A DNA stretch of 64,000 nucleotides, taken from the NCBI GenBank assembly GCA_944739405.2, contig OX123183.2, positions 94,564,729 through 94,628,728 of the forward strand, written 5' to 3'. Each line of letters starts with the position of its first letter. Positions within the stretch are counted from its first letter, which is position 1. Origin of the DNA: Euclidia mi. Lineage: Eukaryota > Arthropoda > Insecta > Lepidoptera > Erebidae. Positions 1-10,735 of the stretch are shown piece after piece. The position numbers and the translations under genes were made by a program. The notes beneath the pieces are model-generated. The model was given only the letters and a program-made list of their open reading frames with translations. It was not told where the DNA came from and did not search any database.

Positions 1-1602
1 TGCTAAAACAATACGGGTGGTAACGGGTTCAGATTTGATTAATTCTACCATCAACAATTTTATTTTCAAGTGATTTCCATTCTTGGTGACGGTAATTGCT
101 TATTCCGCGCAATTTCTTATTTTTTATATGGAAGTGAGAATAAACATTATGAAATTCGTTTGGCCACTGTTGATAACATAGTCAATAAGTGGGATCTATA
201 CAATATAGTAACTTCATTGTTGGGGACGAAGCATATGGCCAGACCATTACAAATGCAACAGATTACAAACGTGTGATGGGTGTCAATGGACAGTACGCAG
301 GGCATGCTGAACTTAAGAGTGTAAGTGAGCCGAGTGTCAATTCGGAGTTCACCTGGAAAACAGTAATACTATTACTGACTATGGTACTGGCGAAATTGTT
401 CATAACTTGCTATTTTCTGGGCACCTGGACGAAGGACAGTGTCATAATGGAAAGAATGATAGGGCAGGACAGTCATATTGAAGAACTTTCTTTCGTCAAT
501 GTTCGGTTATACATATTATTTAAATCCCTATTGCGCGGCAAACCATTCAGTAATCCCAAGGTGGAAATTTCACGATAACTAAGGTGCAACGCAAAGCCAA
601 TGTTGTAAGAAAAGAAGTTTTGTGATATATATATTTTTGTTAGAATATCGTCTTTTTACTTATTAGATAAGGCTCTCATCATACCTATATGTAAGAGCTT
701 TTTTATAATATATATGCTGTGGAGCAGCACGGGTCCTCTAGTGTACCATTTAAACAACAATCTACTCTTTGTTCGAGGTACCAATACCCACCATGGTACA
801 CTCCTGAGGTAATAAGATGCATACGGGACAAATCTTACTTTCATTCAAAGTATAAAAGCGCAAAAAATATGTGGTGCTTAGATATGTTTAGGTACTATAG
901 AAAGCACTTGAAACATCTCATTGATACTGTATACAAAACCTATAAACAACAGACAGAGGCGGATATAAAATCGGATCCGAAGCGATTTTGGACATTCGTA
1001 CAGGAACAACGTTCTTCCAGGCATACCTGTGAGGAGTACGAATACGATGGGAGAGTTGTGACTGGAGTGGACGCTGCCAATGCGTTCGCGACGTTTTTTA
1101 AGTCAGTTTACCACACTGACGGGGTGGGACTCTCTCGTGACACGGCCGAACAATATTATGCTTCAAATGAATCATCGTCTAGTATCGCACTGGACAACAT
1201 CGATAGTGGCGATGTGACATACGCTGTAAAACGTCTGAGGGCTTCCTCGTCCATTGGGCCAGATGGGATTCCTCCGTTTTTGGTTAAAGACTGCATATCT
1301 GTATTTCGAGAACCTTTATTGCACATTTACAACCTTGCTCTACGAACCGCTACATACCCAGCGCTTTGGAAGATCTCTCGGGTTACACCCATTCCGAAGG
1401 ATGGGGCAGCTTCAGACGTCACGAACTATAGGCCGATCGCCGTGCTCTCGGCATTCGGTAAGATCTTTGATTCCATCATAAACCGACATATAAGTAGGCA
1501 GGTACGGCCACAATTGAGTGAATGTTAGCACGGGTTCAGACTAGGGAGATCAACTACTACGAACTTGTTGAACCTTGTAGATTTTTCTGTTGCAGCATTA
1601 GA
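1..1602 (+). repeat. Left arm of a giant inverted repeat (palindrome)
   Basis: Position x pairs with position 4843-x on the opposite strand throughout this arm. Matching stops at 1602/3241 (1603 is c, while its partner 3240 is t). At the window edge, base 1 still pairs with 4842, so the arm may extend left of the window. I see only two substitutions, near 192 and 904, so identity is about 99.9%. The arm holds an OTU-like fragment and the first half of a reverse transcriptase. Either a very recent inverted duplication or an assembly artefact would explain the identity. Confidence 0.9.
70..578 (+). pseudogene. OTU-type cysteine protease fragment, frameshifted
   Basis: The frame opening near 70 carries GDGNCLFRAISYFLYG, the catalytic Asp/Cys motif of OTU-family deubiquitinating proteases. 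A second frame from about 195 carries the later conserved stretch (DYKRVMGVNGQYAGHAEL). One frameshift near 190 therefore splits the domain, and a further frame change follows near 340. The C-terminal catalytic His cannot be placed confidently. OTU domains occur in host proteins and in some mobile elements. Here the fragment sits 140 bp upstream of a retrotransposon RT and is duplicated with it, so it is probably element cargo or older flanking sequence. It is not functional as it stands. Confidence 0.6.
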
Positions 1603-2733
1603 CCAAAGTAGGCAGGTGGACGCGGCCTACTTCGACTTAAAAAAAGCCTTTGATCGTGTCCAAACTAAAGTTCTTTTGGATAAGTTAGGAGCTTTTTTTT
1701 CCGAGACTATTTTAAGAGCAGAACTCAATATGTCCAGATATCAGGCTGCCGCTCGGAGTCTTACGAGACAAGTTCTGGAGTAATCCAAGGCAGTAATTTG
1801 GGCCCAACTCAATTGCTGATCATGATCAATGATTTGCCGAATGTCGTGAGTTCGGCGCGATGCCTCATGTTTGCTGATGATCTGAAGTTGTTCTTAGATG
1901 TGAAGGATGTGAGTGACTGTGCTGCGCTTCAGCAGGACATCAACAATGTCGAGGCTTGGAGTAAACGCAACTACCTAGACTTTAATGTTTCAAAGTGCAA
2001 AACGATCACATTTACCCGATCGCATTCATCGATCACTTTTATGTATACTCTGTCAGGCAGTCCGCTGGAGCGCGTTACAGAAATTCGCGACTTGGGTTTA
2101 GTTGTTGATGCAAAGCTGACTTTTAACACCCACATAAATAATGTGTGCAGTCAAGTCTATAAGTCGCTCGGCTTTGTCATGAGGCAGTCTGCTCGCTTCA
2201 GTGGCAGGGATGCGCTAACTGCTTTATATTTCGCATTTGTTCGCAGCAAGCTCGAGTACAACTCTGCCATCTGGGACCCACACGAGGCAAAATATAAATT
2301 AATAGTAGAACGAGTGCAACGAAAGTTTTGCCGATTTCTTTTTAAAAAAATGTACGGATATTATCCGTACCTATATCCGTCACTGTTTGTATCAGGTATG
2401 GTGGGTATTGATACTCTCGAGCTGAGACGTAAGTGGCAACTTATGGCACATTTCTATTTGTTGCTTAATGGGCAGATTGACAATCCTGAGGTGTTGTCTC
2501 GTTGCGGACTGTCTGCACCGGATCAGTACTCGCGGCTGCGGTCGCGCCGCTTGCTCGCGGCACCACCAGTACGCACAAACACCGCACAGTTCGCTCCTAC
2601 AAGTCAGGCCATATCACTGCTCAATGCCCTAGTCAATCAACAGCCAAGTACTGACATAGTTTTTAATAGTAGGGGAGAATTCAACAAACAGTGCCAAACC
2701 TTAAGTAATTATTTAAAATGTGATGACATGTGA
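719..2733 (+). pseudogene. Jockey-type non-LTR retrotransposon reverse transcriptase, broken
   Basis: Three open stretches read as one RT. 719-1528 covers the region upstream of and into the fingers (SIGPDGIPPFLVKDC, NYRPIAVLSAFGKIFD). 1565-1783 carries the YFDLKKAFDRV motif with the first catalytic Asp. 1798-2733 carries LMFADDLKLFL, the FADD catalytic box at residues 25-28 of that stretch, then the thumb and C-terminal region. An in-frame TAG at 1526-1528 and a frameshift with probable deletion at about 1690-1795 inactivate it. No apurinic endonuclease domain is visible upstream. The Jockey superfamily is the best fit; a CR1-like relative cannot be excluded. Confidence 0.85.
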
Positions 2734-3108
2734 TTTATTATTATTATTTGACATTGTAAGTAGTATTATTTATCTGACAACACAGTTTTTTTTGACATGA
2801 TTTTATTACTCGACATGATATTCATTCTATCATATCGTAATTTCTGATATAATTAATTAAATTGTTTAGTGAATATGACTTAGGTATGTGATCACATAAA
2901 ATTACTATAGTTATTTGACTTCGTAGTATTATTTGACATGATTGTATAACTTGACATGAATTCCAATGCTATTGATTTTATTTTATCTAGTGTATTTTTA
3001 CCGTATTTAATTATTTAATTATTTTAAATGACTCTCAGCACGTGTTGGGCAACAAGCCTGTAAGTGCCGAGAGTAACTGAATGTAATAAATAAATAAATA
3101 AAGATTCT
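2734..3108 (+). other. 3' UTR and (TAAA)n tail of the Jockey-type element
   Basis: After the RT stop comes an AT-rich 3' UTR in which a TTTGACATGATT...GACATGA block occurs twice, around 2794 and 2932. The element ends in a TAAATAAATAAA tail at about 3085-3107, a simple-repeat tail typical of LINEs. The tail marks this half as the + strand 3' end of the element and is absent from the right palindrome arm. Confidence 0.7.
3031..3074 (+). other. Stem-loop near the LINE 3' end
   Basis: ACTCTCAGCAC at 3031-3041 pairs with GTGCCGAGAGT at 3064-3074, with one mismatch and a 22-nt loop. A hairpin just before the tail is where many LINE RTs recognise their RNA. That role is an inference here. Confidence 0.45.
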
Positions 3109-3135
3109 TAAGTGTGAGAATTTTGGATTATTCGA

Positions 3136-3208
3136 GTAATTTAAATGTAATCTAATCTTATACTTATATATTATATATAAGTATAAGATTAGATTACATT
3201 TAAATTAC
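3136..3208. repeat. Perfect 35-bp AT-rich inverted repeat with 3-bp loop
   Basis: 3136-3170 is the exact reverse complement of 3174-3208. Part of the same motif (TATATAAGTATAAGAT) recurs at 3225-3240 and directly abuts the inner end of the right palindrome arm at 3241. Confidence 0.9.
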
Positions 3209-3314
3209 TTATATATATATATTATATATAAGTATAAGATTCTAATGCTGCAACAGAAAAATCTACAAGGTTCAACAAGTTCGTAGTAGTTGATCTCCCT
3301 AGTCTGAACCCGTG

Positions 3315-4124
3315 CTAACATTCACTCAATTGTGGCCGTACCTGCCTACTTATATGTCGGTTTATGATGGAATCAAAGATCTTACCGAATGCCGAGAGCA
3401 CGGCGATCGGCCTATAGTTCGTGACGTCTGAAGCTGCCCCATCCTTCGGAATGGGTGTAACCCGAGAGATCTTCCAAAGCGCTGGGTATGTAGCGGTTCG
3501 TAGAGCAAGGTTGTAAATGTGCAATAAAGGTTCTCGAAATACAGATATGCAGTCTTTAACCAAAAACGGAGGAATCCCATCTGGCCCAATGGACGAGGAA
3601 GCCCTCAGACGTTTTACAGCGTATGTCACATCGCCACTATCGATGTTGTCCAGTGCGATACTAGACGATGATTCATTTGAAGCATAATATTGTTCGGCCG
3701 TGTCACGAGAGAGTCCCACCCCGTCAGTGTGGTAAACTGACTTAAAAAACGTCGCGAACGCATTGGCAGCGTCCACTCCAGTCACAACTCTCCCATCGTA
3801 TTCGTACTCCTCACAGGTATGCCTGGAAGAACGTTGTTCCTGTACGAATGTCCAAAATCGCTTCGGATCCGATTTTATATCCGCCTCTGTCTGTTGTTTA
3901 TAGGTTTTGTATACAGTATCAATGAGATGTTTCAAGTGATTTCTATAGTACCTAAACATATCTAAGCACCACATATTTTTTGCGCTTTTATACTTTGAAT
4001 GAAAGTAAGATTTGTCCCGTATGCATCTTATTACCTCAGGAGTGTACCATGGTGGGTATTGGTACCTCGAACAAAGAGTAGATTGTTGTTTAAATGGTAC
4101 ACTAGAGGACCCGTGCTGCTCCAC
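3315..4124 (-). pseudogene. Inverted duplicate of the Jockey-type RT 5' half
   Basis: The 269-codon reading is identical to 719-1528 except for one residue (Asn instead of Lys in RYYRNHLKHL). It ends at the same premature amber codon. The catalytic FADD half is missing because the palindrome arm stops at 3241. It cannot make a working RT. Confidence 0.85.
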
Positions 4125-4264
4125 AGCATATATATTATAAAAAAGCTCTTACATATAGGTATGATGAGAGCCTTATCTAATAAGTAAAAAGACGATATTC
4201 TAACAAAAATATATATATCACAAAACTTCTTTTCTTACAACATTGGCTTTGCGTTGCACCTTAG

Positions 4265-4774
4265 TTATCGTGAAATTTCCACCTTGGGATTACTGAATGG
4301 TTTGCCGCGCAATAGGGATTTAAATAATATGTATAACCGAACATTGACGAAAGAAAGTTCTTCAATATGACTGTCCTGCCCTATCATTCTTTCCATTATG
4401 ACACTGTCCTTCGTCCAGGTGCCCAGAAAATAGCAAGTTATGAACAATTTCGCCAGTACCATAGTCAGTAATAGTATTACTGTTTTCCAGGTGAACTCCG
4501 AATTGACACTCGGCTCACTTACACTCTTAAGTTCAGCATGCCCTGCGTACTGTCCATTGACACCCATCACACGTTTGTAATCTGTTGCATTTGTAATGGT
4601 CTGGCCATATGCTTCGTCCCCAACAATGAAGTTACTATATTGTATAGATCTCACTTATTGACTATGTTATCAACAGTGGCCAAACGAATTTCATAATGTT
4701 TATTCTCACTTCCATATAAAAAATAAGAAATTGCGCGGAATAAGCAATTACCGTCACCAAGAATGGAAATCACT
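4265..4774 (-). pseudogene. Inverted duplicate of the OTU-like fragment
   Basis: This is the mirror copy of 70-578 with the same frameshift and one visible difference near 4651. On this side the sequence beyond the arm (4843 to about 4985, minus strand) stays weakly coding-like but contains stops. It may be the continuation of the OTU-containing gene, which lies outside the window on the left copy. Confidence 0.55.
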
Positions 4775-4842
4775 TGAAAATAAAATTGTTGATGGTAGAA
4801 TTAATCAAATCTGAACCCGTTACCACCCGTATTGTTTTAGCA

Positions 4843-5160
4843 GTAGGGAAGACCATCCGGTACCAAATCTCCAACAGGGCCGTCATTGACCAACATTCTT
4901 TGTTCAAACTTTCTCTGAGCATTTTTCAATTTCCTTCCAAGAACCATCATTATAATTGTATAACACAGCTACTCACAAAAATACGCTATTAAATCAGAAA
5001 CTTAAGTAACTAACTTAAGCTAACTTCACTTTTTTCTTTATCTGTCAAAATTAAAAATATAGATAAACGACTTTTTTTATAAGTAAGAAGGTTTTATTTC
5101 TGTTATCCAGCTAAATATGTCTGTGAGAAGCACGATTAATCCATCATAATTTAGAAATGT
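4843..5160. other. Flank of the palindrome, no clear gene
   Basis: AT-rich sequence. The first 150 bp may be a decayed continuation of the OTU-containing reading on the minus strand, but several stops interrupt it. Nothing else is recognisable. Confidence 0.4.
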
Positions 5161-5164
5161 AAAA

Positions 5165-5470
5165 ATGACGTTTATAATTTTGGTCGAAATTGTAGTTTTG
5201 GTAAGAATGGTAGCTTTGGTAGCAATCGTAAGTAACATTGCTACCAAAACTACAATATATGCCAAAAATACCATTTCTACCAAAACTACTATTCCTACCG
5301 AAAATACTTTTCCTATCAAAACTACTATTCGACTAACACTATCATATCTACCATTTTTTTTAAACTACCATTTCTACCAAAACCGCCGGTGTTGTCAAAA
5401 GTACCTTTGCTCTCAAAACTACCTACTATTCTTACCAAAACTACAATTTCTACCATAACTACCACTTGTA
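5165..5470. repeat. Degenerate 18-bp minisatellite with an internal strand switch
   Basis: The unit is roughly ACCAAAACTACNATTNCT. Left of about 5225 the units lie as the complement (GTAGTTTTGGTAAGAATGGT); right of about 5240 they are direct. The switch point is a hairpin, GGTAGCAAT/ATTGCTACC. Because the period is divisible by three, long open frames appear on both strands. They encode monotonous Thr/Lys or Val/Leu repeats and are not regarded as genes. Confidence 0.7.
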
Positions 5471-6173
5471 ATAATAAATAATAAAATAATAATAATTATA
5501 TAACAATAGTACTATGAACCACTGTAATATGTTCCACATAAAAAAAATTAAGATGCCCGAAGAAAGTCCGTAATTTAAACACGAAAAATCAGTTCACCCA
5601 ACATTAAGGGTTAACTGGTAACATTCGGGGAAAATTACTTGCCATCAATTCACTATAGTGATAATTTGACCACCATCGGATATAATTTTACACACCACCA
5701 CACTCAAAGGAGGTATAACGTTTTTTTCCTGGCAGTTACCGCAAGGAACTTATTAGATGCCATAAAAACATTTTTGAAATTAGAACCGTCCATGTAGAGA
5801 GAAAGCAATGGAATTTTAAGAAATTTATAGGAAATTATTGAAAAATAAGTTCAATGTCCACACCTATCTTCCTTCAAACTTACCCAATTTAAATGAGCAT
5901 ACCATCAAATGAAAGAGCTCTTATCAGCGCGTGTTTTAGGCCTATAACGAAACGCCTACGTCAATGAGAACCAGATATATAGAAGCAGAAAGTCATTGAC
6001 TACGGCTACGAAACGTAAAAAATGTATGGGAGAAAACTGTTTTTGCATATAACTTGATGAATGTGCAAGTTAGGTAATATCTAATGCTTGATGACAAATC
6101 TATGCAGCGAGAGCTTTCATTTAAAAAAAACATCACGCGAATCGGTTGGGTAGAACGGGCTGGCCGACTCGTA
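5471..6173. other. No recognisable feature
   Basis: AT-rich sequence without a supported gene. A short minus-strand open frame at 5993-6268 has no recognisable motif. Confidence 0.5.
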
Positions 6174-6690
6174 TTATAAAACACAAATTCTTTTAATATA
6201 TAGAAGATGACACAATAAACAATTATTAATTTTGTCGTAAAACATGTTAGTTGCTTGGTTAACATCATTGACAGAGAGTATATCGTCCCATTTTAATGAT
6301 GCGATACTTTCATATAGTTGACAAAAATCTGCTTTCCTAAATTGCCAATGTCGCGAGAAATCTCCATGCGATGAAGCCGCGGGCGAGCCCGGCAACAGCG
6401 GAGGCGCGGGCCGTACAGGCCGCGCCGCGCCGGACGCGGCACGCTCAGTACAAAGCTGAGCGGTGGATGGTGTGCGTCCGGTAGCACAAGTGGCACTGTA
6501 TCTTCCCTCATATGCACACACTCGCTGCCCAGATCGCTCAAAACCAAGTCCAACATGTTTCCATATTGGTTATAGACTTTGTTATATTGTTTTAAGTTGC
6601 CAAACGCAAGAAGGTGTGAGAAATCTAACTTTACTTGTCCACTAGCCGAATTTAAGTTCAGATCACCAACAATGACAATTTTATTAGTTG
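6174..6690 (-). pseudogene. Non-LTR retrotransposon endonuclease fragment
   Basis: The minus strand encodes KIVIVGDLNLNSASG, the GDxN motif of the LINE apurinic-type endonuclease, then a LDLVLSDL block and a degenerate DAHHPPLSF motif, the usual catalytic (S)DH site. A GC-rich insert-like stretch and a frameshift at about 6360-6440 follow. A second frame continues with the linker region after the endonuclease (KADFCQLYESIASLKWDDIL). The upstream end is cut by a SINE starting at 6688. This is a decayed Jockey/CR1-like fragment. Confidence 0.7.
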
Positions 6691-7048
6691 CCGTGTGGTT
6701 GACGGCATAGAATACAAGTGTCACCACCCCCTATCTTCCCGTGGTGGGTGTCGTAAGAGGCGACTAAGGGATAACACGACTGCCTAGTTGGTCTCGCGGC
6801 ATAAATGTGCGCGTGGGATCGGGAGGTCCCGGGTTCGATTCCTGGGTCGGGCAGTGTTATTGGGTTTTTCGGTCACGAAATTCTCAGTAGCAGCACGGAG
6901 TCTGGAAATGTGCCCGGTACGGCAATAGGCTCGCCCCTTATTACGTGGGACTAAAGTATATCTGGCGAAAAGTGGGTGTAGAAATACACCTCTGCCTACC
7001 CCTTCGGGGATAAAAGGCGTGACGTTATGTATGTATGTATGTATGTAC
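6688..7048 (+). mobile_element. SINE with tRNA-like core and LINE-like 3' tail, copy 1
   Basis: Starts TTGCCGTGTGGTTGACGGCA. Its central part folds like a tRNA, with an RNA polymerase III B box GGTTCGATTCC at about 6831 and a matching T stem. It ends in CCTCTGCCTACCCCTTCGGG, AAAAGGCGTGA and an (ATGT)n tail. This copy lacks a segment of about 50 bp (TGCAAATACCATCTTTGCGT...) present in the copies at 29541 and 39606. The 3' end matches the RTE-like LINE at 62892. Confidence 0.85.
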
Positions 7049-8429
7049 ATTATTACGACTTTCACTTTGCAGAGTTTAAAGGACTACGAATTTTTTTAGG
7101 GTCTTATTATGCGATACCTTTTCGAAAATGAAGTTTTGTCCACTTGTAGGCTACTCGTTGTCTCTTGAGATAAAATAACACTTAGTGAACAATAGCTTGT
7201 TTTTCATATTCACGGAGTTAGTTGACAAAGAAAAGTAGTTGTGTTAAATGGGTTGCTACTTCATATGTTGCAAGTGATATAATTTATGATTACTATTTCT
7301 TGATCCGGTAGCAACTACGTAAACGTTCTAACTACTAAGTAGCTTTTCGTTTGATTCGTTTTATGAATCATATGTACCTATTACGTATGATTTGCAAATC
7401 TTATGTCAGAAACATTAAAATATATTTAACGAAACTGAAACTTGTCCCAAGAGAAAAGGCAGTACCGTGCTCTCTGCTGTTCTCCCGTCTCTTTGTTAAG
7501 CTTGACCGCTTTGAAGACGAGACGGTGGCTTTTCAAGCTCCACCGCTCTATGTAATGTACGAAGCGAAACCGCATCTGTACCAACTACCACTACACACCT
7601 TGAACGCCGCTGTACACAAGCAGGACACTCGTCAAGATGAAATTGTCCAACGCTCTAATTTTATGTTGTACATATTATTTATTATATATTGTACAATTGT
7701 ACATGTACAAGGTTGTATTTGCCAGAAAAGTTGCAATAAGTGATGAAAATGTATATAAGTAAGTATTATGAATTACTTTATCTCTGTACATTCCTTTGAA
7801 AATAAGTGGATTTGAACGTGGAACTGGATGTTACGCAGTACTATATTATACTTAGGGGAAGACATAGTGAAGCCATTTTGAGTGTGATATACGTCTGTCT
7901 AAAGCTTAGAAGAGAACATAATAAAATTATGTATGTCGCTGTGAATTTATGTATGTGACGTTGCATTTAGCAATGTCTAAGTTTAATCGAAAAATTAAAC
8001 CTGACATTTGTCAATCAATTTGACTTCATTTGTAAAGTAAAATATGTTTATTAGATTTACAAAGTAAATACACAATTATTCAATTATTGATGATTGTATT
8101 ATATTCTTACCTGAGCCATCATATATTCAAATTACTATTAAAACATGAAATTAATAGCTGTTTAGCAGACATACAAATGTTTAGTATTGGATCCCTCTTT
8201 GCTTTTTAATCTCAATGCTCTGTTGTACCCTCAAGCAAGCCCTCGTATAGGAAATGTTTATTCTAATATTCAAGCAAGCCATATATCAAAACATAACTTG
8301 AATACTTCCTTACATAAATCATATAATCTTATTATTTTCCGTGTGCTGTTATAAAACAGTATTTATTACCTAACATTGTATGTGAGAGAAATATTGTATG
8401 AATCGTACTCGGTAGTTTTTTTTTATAGA
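7049..8429. other. No supported gene
   Basis: AT-rich sequence. The longest open stretch (7351-7743, +, 130 codons) has no recognisable domain, no clear promoter and a composition like its surroundings. I do not call it. Confidence 0.5.
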
Positions 8430-8475
8430 CTCTTGCCTGTATCTCCGAAGGGGTAGCAGAGGTGTAATATTACAC
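8430..8475 (-). mobile_element. 3' tail fragment of the same SINE or LINE family
   Basis: TCTCCGAAGGGGTAGCAGAG followed by GTGTAATATTACACC is a diverged minus-strand copy of the tail CTCTGCTACCCCTTCGG. Only the last 45 bp or so are recognisable. Confidence 0.5.
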
Positions 8476-9248
8476 CATATATTTATTACAGTTTGCTGAG
8501 TGGTACCGGTATACATATTATTTAATACTCAAATTCATAAAATTGGTTGGCACTTTTTTCAAGGATGTTACTTGTCTACACGATTTTCGTTATTTACAAG
8601 CATACTATACCATGCCAACTTTACGAGAAACCATTAAAAATAATTCCTTATAAAATTAATAACCTTATAGATAGCCACGAGATATGGCTATACTGGATGT
8701 TTAGAGGGTACGTGATTTTTGGTACAACTAAAACATTAATTAATCGCATGACTGACTGACTACTAGGCCAGTGATCCTATCGACTAAAAGTGACATAATA
8801 TTTATTTGCGTTTATAAAATCTTTTTTATCCTGCTCAATGGTTATAGTTGGTCACATATATACAAATACTATAGTATAAAACTTCCTGCACAAAGCACTT
8901 TAAAAATACCCTATCAGTATAACCCATCTAAAACTTTGTTAGCCTGAAATATGTTTAAAATATTTGGTTGTTTTTGGCAGGTTTTAGATCGCTACGTTTT
9001 AATCTCTAAAATAGAAAACAAGGTTTATAAATAATTGGTAGTTACTGCCCGCATGTGACAAACCAATCAGATTTTTACACGCGTTTAACTACATTTAATT
9101 TGACAACAACATCGATATATATTTACTAAAGTGTATATGTCAATGGACAACAATGTTTCAACTCTTAATGCCGCGATTTAGAAAATCTTTTTTTATTAAC
9201 GTCATATAATTATTGAAGTTAAATTACATATCATCATTACATAGTATA
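8476..9248. other. No recognisable feature
   Basis: AT-rich sequence. A 70-codon open frame at 8547-8759 has no motif. Confidence 0.5.
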
Positions 9249-9689
9249 AGTGCTCGGCCACAGTGAAAGGCGGGCGCGGGTGCGGGCGCGACGCGGGCAA
9301 CTCAAACATATGGAGCTCTATAGAAGTGTCCGTAGTGGACGAGCGGGGCGGCGAGCGGTGCAGCGCGGGGAGCACGCGGGCAACTCAAACCATAGAACTT
9401 TCATACAAGTGTCCGTAGTGAGTGTGCGGGCGGCAAGCGGGAAACAATGCGGAGCGTGCGGATCTCAAAGTTTTATGAGCAATAATATTATGAGTAATTA
9501 TGAAATCAAATGCGAGTTGAACTCGCTCATCAAGGTTAACGTAGTAGAGGGATTCACTTAACATAAGCATAACGTAGCCCCCAGCCTATTATCACTATCA
9601 ATTTTTGGCCAGCAAAAATAACTTTGGTTTCTGTAGTGTATCTGTATCGATATTGTTTATTGATATTGAGCACCAATAGAATAGAATAC

Positions 9690-10531
9690 ATACATACAAC
9701 GATCCTGACATACCTCTCTTGCTTTATCCACTTCCATGAAGTTTCTCATGCATGCTCTTCTGTTTAGGGTACTACTGACCTGTCCTTTTTTTAGGATGTC
9801 TCCAATCTGGTCAGAGAACGTCCGCGTAGGTCTTCCCCTTCGTCCTGTCCCATTCACACTTGCCTTATATATCTTCTTTGTCAGTCTTTCGTCATCCATC
9901 CTCTCCATGTGCCCAAACCATCTTAACATGCCTTTCTCGATGCTTGTCACTACATCTTCTTTTACCCCCCACCACTCTCGTATCACACAATTCTTTACTC
10001 TGTCGGTCAAAGACACACTACACATACTTCTCAGTGCTCTCATTTCTACAGCATTTATTCTATGTACTTTCAAGTCTCTTCTGCCATACCCAACTTTCAC
10101 TACTATACATAAGGGTAGGCACTAACACCCCTCTATATACAGCCTAACGTGCCTTTTTGGACACGTTTTGACTGTTTATAAACGCCTTCAGAGCTTCATT
10201 CACACTATTACCTGCATTAACTCTTCTTTCAATATCTTCTTCATTCTTACCATCTCTTGTAAACAACGTACCTAAGTAAACAAACTCATTCACTTGTTCC
10301 ACTCACTGTCCATCGATCAGAACATTACAAGCCGTAACGCATTCCTCCTTTTCAAAAACCATAACTTTCGTTTTACTTACATTCACTTTCATTCCTTTCC
10401 TCTCTAACGCACCATGCATGATTGTTACCATCTCCTGTAACTCCTCCGCTGAAGATGCAAGTATTACCTGATCATCAGCATAAAGGAGGCATTCGACGAG
10501 TAACCCATTCATCCTTAATCCGCAGTCACTA
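9690..10531 (-). pseudogene. RTE-like LINE, 5'-truncated copy
   Basis: The minus strand encodes CLLYADDQVILASSAEELQE (RT catalytic YADD) at 10303-10512. After frameshifts the C-terminal part follows at 9657-10100, with RSMCSV, IEKGMLRWFGHMERM and a C-terminal RRACMRNF block. The same order and wording occur in the copy at 62912-63988, so both belong to one family. It ends at a short ATGT-type tail near 9690. The 5' end is cut at about 10531, just before the YADD box. At least two frame breaks lie between 10100 and 10303. Confidence 0.85.
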
Positions 10532-10659
10532 TGTTTTAAATCTTGTTGTTACTCGAATTTTCCAATTTTTATTCAAAACATTATTTTTATTTTTTATATT
10601 TGCCAAATATATATAAAGATTTTCCAAATATCATAAAAACCAAAATTATTATAACAGTT

Positions 10660-10735
10660 ATGAATGTGATTTAAACCTACGCCCTCAGACCGTGAGGCGG
10701 TTGTATTATCCGCACGGCTACAGCCTTGTTATCAG
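10660..10735 (-). other. tRNA-like remnant, possibly a SINE head
   Basis: On the minus strand, GCTGTAGCCGTGCGGATAAT resembles an A box with a D arm, and GGTTTAAATCA resembles a decayed B box at the expected distance. There is no CCA-ready acceptor stem, so it is unlikely to be a functional tRNA. Confidence 0.35.

Larger units (their letters stand above)
3241..4842 (-). repeat. Right arm of the giant inverted repeat
   Basis: This is the reverse complement of 1-1602 with two visible substitutions. It carries the same RT 5' half and OTU fragment, including the same inactivating TAG codon, so the duplication came after the element was already dead and happened at the DNA level. Confidence 0.9.

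Noticed and set aside
5077..5458. Open frames of 80 and 97 codons on both strands
   Set aside because: They arise from an 18-bp minisatellite whose period is divisible by three; the products are monotonous repeats.
6820..6855. tRNA gene
   Set aside because: The tRNA-like fold lies inside a repeated SINE with at least three more copies in the window.
7351..7743. 130-codon open frame
   Set aside because: No domain, signal peptide or codon pattern distinguishes it from surrounding AT-rich DNA.
9250..9561. Arg/Gly-rich open frame
   Set aside because: It lies in the GC-rich end of an inverted-repeat element; composition alone keeps it open.
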